DNA from: Thermoprotei archaeon
Lineage (GTDB): Archaea > Thermoproteota > Thermoprotei_A > Sulfolobales > Ignisphaeraceae
Length of the DNA stretch: 8,488 nucleotides
Assembly (NCBI GenBank): GCA_003661865.1
Contig: QMWY01000039.1
Span: 1 to 8,488, forward strand
Direction of reading: 5' to 3'
Shown: positions 5,689 through 8,488 of the stretch, one piece after another
How the letters are laid out: each line of letters starts with the position of its first letter
Numbering within the stretch: the first letter of the stretch is position 1
Notes under the pieces: model-generated
What the model was told of the DNA's origin: nothing
Seen by the model: only the letters and a program-made list of their open reading frames with translations
The model's database searches: none
Program-made: the position numbers and the translations under genes

Positions 5689-8112
5689 ATGAGCCGCGGA
5701 GCCGTGTACGCGGCAGCACTCCTCCTCATAACGCTGATCCTGGCATCCATCGTGGCGTACAGCGGTGCGCCCACAGAGCCGATCAAGCATAAGCGCGTGG
5801 TGGTGATCGAGAAGAGGCCTGCTGGGCACCGCGTAGTGGTTGAGAAAGGCGGCGCGATCCGCATCTTCGAGTCAAGGCCTGGGAGGAGGGCTGAGTGGAC
5901 CCCCTACCCATCCCATGGAGTCGTCAACAGCACCTCGGGGATCTACATACTGTTCCTCGACAGCAGCTTCGTCGAGGTGAACTCGACAGCAACGCTGAAC
6001 GTGGTTGCGCTAAGCGGCGCAGGGCCTGTGAGCGGAAAGAGCTTCGTAGCAACCCTCAGCTACAGCTGCTGGGAGGAGCCATTCGCCGAGAACTACACCG
6101 GGACCACTGGAAGCTACGGACTCGCCCGCATAGTAGTTAAGGCACCATCGTGCGTCTCCCCCGCAGGTATTGACCTCACTCAGTACGATCCGATCGGGAG
6201 TAGCACCCGAACAGTGGAGACTGTGGGACTGGAGAGCTATAGGATTGCTTATGTAGGGGCTATTCTAGAGGGTGGTGCAGAGGTCAGGGACAGTGCCAAC
6301 ATAACCCTATATGCAACCACCTTCAGTGGTGCTCCCTTCAATGGAACGATTAACGTGACTGTGCACCTACACAGCGGTGACTACAGCGAGTCCTACAATA
6401 CATCGCTGGATTTCAGCAACGGGGTTACGCACCTCTACGTAGACCTACCCCAGCCTGGTGAGTATTACCTCTCTATAGAAGCCATGTACCCTGAGAATCC
6501 GTGGTTTACACGCTGGCTGGTTGAGGGTATGGATCTCTGTAGCCATGTTGCCTACACGGTCATACCTATAGATTACGCGAGCTACGTAACGACCGAGGAG
6601 AACTTATCGATACCCGTAGTGGTCTTCGATACACGCCTGCGCGCCATATCCAGCGGGGTTCTACGCTACAACATCTACCTGGAGTACGACAACGGTACAT
6701 GGACAAGCTACATAGATATGAACACCACCATAACCAATGGCATCGCCACCATACTCCTCAACGTAACCGGGGTCAGGAACGTCGATGTACATTTAATATC
6801 CGTTGAGGTCGGGAACGAGACCTACTGTATGAGGGGTGATAGGAGCATCTATGTAGAAAGCTACGAGATCGCGCCACCGACAACCGCAACAACAGCTCCC
6901 ACACCTCCACCCCTAGACATATCGGTCTACGTAAGCACGTATCCCGAGCCCAAGCTCGTAGCACACGTAACTAGGAATGGGGAGCCCGCTCCAGGGTTAA
7001 CAGTGTACTTCTACCTACCCTGGAACGATACTGAGGTGCTCAACGCGACAACCGATGAGCAAGGTCTGGCTGCCGTGCCCATAGGCGATATACTGGCCGA
7101 GCACCTAAAGGATCCAAGGAATATATACGCAATGATCCGTGGAGTACCTGTGCTGGCGGTGGTTAGCGATGGTGAGTACGCCGCCTACGACTTTACGGAG
7201 CTCGAGCCGTGGATCATCGACAACGTCCTAGGCTTCCCGATAAGCAGTGAAGAGGTATCGGCGGGCGTGTACAGAGTTAGCATCAACGAGAACTACACTG
7301 CAAAGCTGCCTGTATACCTAAAACACGAGATGCCCCTCTGCTATAGTAGCAACTACACATCGTTCATAGCCCTCCTGAAGGGTGGTGAGTCCGTAGAGTT
7401 CTCTGCGCCAAGGGGGTTCTATGGATGGGTGTTTGCATCCGTAAGGCTAGGCTGGGCGGGCTGGGGAGGATCCCTATGGAGGGCAGAGCTTCCCGGATAC
7501 ATAGAGATTAAGAGGATAGGCAGTACGCAATGCACCAGTATGTGGTGTGATTGGGAGGCTTCGATAGGAACACCGATAGAGGTTGAGGGCGCCGTCTATA
7601 GCGGAGATGAGCCAGTAGCCAACACCTCGGTACTCGGGGCTATGAACTACCGGGAGAGCGATGGTGTTGTGGCGCTGGTTGTTAAGAGCAATAGCAGCGG
7701 CTGGTTCGAGATCGCATTCCCTGCTTCAGAGAGTGCGAGCGAGGCTGTGCTGGCCCTCGTAGGGATCTTGCCTAGTGGCTATGTCGTTGGAGATAGGTAT
7801 GGAGACCTGCCCAGGTTTCATGGAGAGATCAGGGCTGCTACAGCAACCACACCAACAACACCGCCGCCTACAACAACGATCACCACTACGACTACGGCAA
7901 CACCTAGCCCAACCACCGCAAGCCCGGTAACAACTACGGCAGCAACCACAGCACCCCCAACAACCCCCGTCCCGGCGACACCTCCGCTCGTTGGAGGGAC
8001 GCTGGAGTTCGTAGAGCCCGGCGGTATGAGCAGCGCTATCCCCGCCGCAGCCGCCTTCATGGCGATAGCTGTGGCAGCGGCACTACTGCTCCTAGCTAGG
8101 CGCAGGGCTTGA
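5689..8112 (+). CDS. Large N-glycosylated surface protein with Thr/Pro stalk and C-terminal anchor, 807 aa
   Basis: An N-terminal hydrophobic segment (about 6-25) acts as signal peptide or signal anchor. It is followed by a basic stretch (about 30-66) with two near copies of RVVV-x-EK. The body is beta-rich, with several Ig/macroglobulin-like domains (about 75-393), a Thr/Pro linker (about 394-409) and more beta domains (about 410-716), including a GEPAPGLTVYF strand followed by a TDEQGLAAVP turn typical of Ig-like/CNA-B-type repeats. A Thr/Pro stalk (about 717-768) lacks charged residues; a transmembrane helix lies at about 784-803, followed by RRRA. I count 18 N-X-S/T sequons and seven or more cysteines, several in apparent pairs, fitting an extracellular, disulfide-stabilised protein. 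Overall design resembles crenarchaeal stalked surface or S-layer-anchor proteins, but no named family is recognised. ATG 5689 is chosen for its SD. It has its own promoter and follows the GT-C-like gene by 54 bases. Confidence 0.92.
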   Translation: MSRGAVYAAALLLITLILASIVAYSGAPTEPIKHKRVVVIEKRPAGHRVVVEKGGAIRIFESRPGRRAEWTPYPSHGVVNSTSGIYILFLDSSFVEVNSTATLNVVALSGAGPVSGKSFVATLSYSCWEEPFAENYTGTTGSYGLARIVVKAPSCVSPAGIDLTQYDPIGSSTRTVETVGLESYRIAYVGAILEGGAEVRDSANITLYATTFSGAPFNGTINVTVHLHSGDYSESYNTSLDFSNGVTHLYVDLPQPGEYYLSIEAMYPENPWFTRWLVEGMDLCSHVAYTVIPIDYASYVTTEENLSIPVVVFDTRLRAISSGVLRYNIYLEYDNGTWTSYIDMNTTITNGIATILLNVTGVRNVDVHLISVEVGNETYCMRGDRSIYVESYEIAPPTTATTAPTPPPLDISVYVSTYPEPKLVAHVTRNGEPAPGLTVYFYLPWNDTEVLNATTDEQGLAAVPIGDILAEHLKDPRNIYAMIRGVPVLAVVSDGEYAAYDFTELEPWIIDNVLGFPISSEEVSAGVYRVSINENYTAKLPVYLKHEMPLCYSSNYTSFIALLKGGESVEFSAPRGFYGWVFASVRLGWAGWGGSLWRAELPGYIEIKRIGSTQCTSMWCDWEASIGTPIEVEGAVYSGDEPVANTSVLGAMNYRESDGVVALVVKSNSSGWFEIAFPASESASEAVLALVGILPSGYVVGDRYGDLPRFHGEIRAATATTPTTPPPTTTITTTTTATPSPTTASPVTTTAATTAPPTTPVPATPPLVGGTLEFVEPGGMSSAIPAAAAFMAIAVAAALLLLARRRA

Positions 8113-8130
8113 GAGCTGAGGACTTGTTGG

Positions 8131-8145
8131 GAAACAGGTTTTTAC
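8131..8145 (+). promoter_or_regulatory. BRE/TATA-like promoter for the 3'-truncated gene; T-run may also terminate the upstream gene
   Basis: GAAAC (8131-8135) followed by AGGTTTTTAC resembles a BRE plus TATA-like box. Transcription would start near 8165, just before the SD at 8168-8172. The T-run at 8139-8143 lies 27 bases after the stop of the large surface protein gene and could also be its terminator; the two readings are not exclusive. Confidence 0.4.
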
Positions 8146-8167
8146 CTCTGCACATCCCTTTCTCTGA

Positions 8168-8172
8168 GGAGG
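8168..8172 (+). promoter_or_regulatory. Ribosome binding site for the TTG start at 8183
   Basis: GGAGG (8168-8172) sits 10 bases before TTG 8183. An in-frame TGA at 8165-8167 closes the frame upstream, so 8183 is the first usable start codon. Confidence 0.5.
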
Positions 8173-8182
8173 CTGGTTAGTT

Positions 8183-8488
8183 TTGGAGGGCCCTGAGTGC
8201 CTACTGCCAAACCTGCTCAGGATCGCTTCTAGGTGTGGTGTAAGGGTTGTGAAGCCATTCGACGATCCCATGGGCTTCGCAGAGCTCCTGGTGAAGGAGC
8301 TGGGGTCCCGCGACCCCGACGAGCCTACGGGGGTTACGCTTGAGGACCTGATGCTTCTGGAGGACTGCGTCGTATCGAGCATAAAGGCTCCGGAGAGCGA
8401 GGGGCCCCTGAGCTTCGAGCAGCTCACACCCCTCGCAAGGCTCTACTACACCGAGTTCCGCGGGATCTCACCCGAGGAGTACAACGCC
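8183..8488 (+). CDS. Unrecognised soluble acidic protein, 5' part only (cut by right edge)
   Basis: The first 102 codons of a gene run off the window. An in-frame TGA at 8165-8167 bounds the frame upstream, and the TTG at 8183 has an SD (GGAGG) 10 bases before it and a promoter-like sequence at 8131-8145. The frame shows the codon habits of its neighbours (AGG arginine, GAG, CTC/CTG leucine), while the overlapping minus-strand frame is an implausible Ser/Pro-rich sequence. The product has no signal peptide or membrane segment and is acidic and probably largely helical (VTLEDLMLLEDCVVSS, LSFEQLTPLARLYYTEF), so it is likely cytoplasmic. Two cysteines lie at residues 6 and 19. I do not recognise the family. 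Its different character suggests that the surface-protein cluster ends at 8112 and this gene belongs to another function. Confidence 0.75.
   Translation, partial: MEGPECLLPNLLRIASRCGVRVVKPFDDPMGFAELLVKELGSRDPDEPTGVTLEDLMLLEDCVVSSIKAPESEGPLSFEQLTPLARLYYTEFRGISPEEYNA

Noticed and set aside
5688..5733. TGATGA followed by CTGA, resembling a box C/D sRNA
   Set aside because: TGATGA arises from the TTG-ATG-AG start context (the same string occurs at 977-982), no D'/C' pair is seen, and the stretch is coding.
5571..5792. + strand open frame of 73 codons across the gap between the GT-C-like and large surface protein genes
   Set aside because: It overlaps two well-supported genes in another frame, has no SD, and would place a coding region over the promoter at 5634-5649.
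7818..8060. Minus-strand open frame of 80 codons opposite the second Thr/Pro stalk
   Set aside because: Same composition effect: a Val/Gly string opposite Thr/Pro codons.
8092..8427. Minus-strand open frame of 111 codons near the right edge
   Set aside because: Ser/Pro-rich with no plausible fold. The + strand frame from 8183 has typical codon use, an SD and a promoter-like sequence.

Overview
The window looks like part of the chromosome of a hyperthermophilic crenarchaeon, probably from the Desulfurococcales. This is inferred from style, not from a marker gene. Arginine is mostly AGG/AGA and isoleucine is often ATA. Starts include ATG, TTG and possibly GTG. Shine-Dalgarno (SD) sites match the archaeal GGAGGTGAT consensus, AT-rich TATA-like boxes sit about 25-30 bases before starts, and intergenic gaps are short and carry T-runs. 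No rRNA, tRNA, CRISPR array, transposase or integrase is visible.

All seven supported genes are on the + strand. (1) 3-923: the 3' part of a secreted, Ig-like, sequon-rich protein cut by the left edge. (2) 979-1623: a small polytopic membrane protein, probably on a leaderless transcript. (3) 1720-2244: a small membrane-anchored, pilin-like protein with a dense tyrosine tract. (4) 2250-3908: a surface protein with signal peptide, Ig-like domains, Pro/Thr linker, ZU5-like domain, long Thr/Val stalk and C-terminal membrane anchor. (5) 3943-5634: a multi-pass membrane protein with GT-C glycosyltransferase-like features. (6) 5689-8112: a large surface protein with about 18 N-glycosylation sequons, a Thr/Pro stalk and a C-terminal anchor. 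(7) 8183-8488: the 5' part of an unrecognised soluble protein cut by the right edge and probably unrelated to the rest.

Genes 3 and 4 are 5 bases apart and almost certainly co-transcribed. Gene 5 follows after 34 bases, and gene 6 has its own promoter-like sequence. Together genes 1-6 look like a cell-envelope module: anchored or secreted beta-sandwich proteins on glycosylatable stalks, plus an integral membrane enzyme that might supply or transfer sugars. The joint function is inference. I recognise no named system, and homology to known families rests on motifs read by eye.

The most unusual points are the tyrosine-rich tract in gene 3, an inverted repeat that starts at the stop codon of gene 2 and runs into the TATA box of gene 3, the serine-free positively charged Thr/Val stalk of gene 4, and the placement of a GT-C-like protein between two stalked surface proteins.
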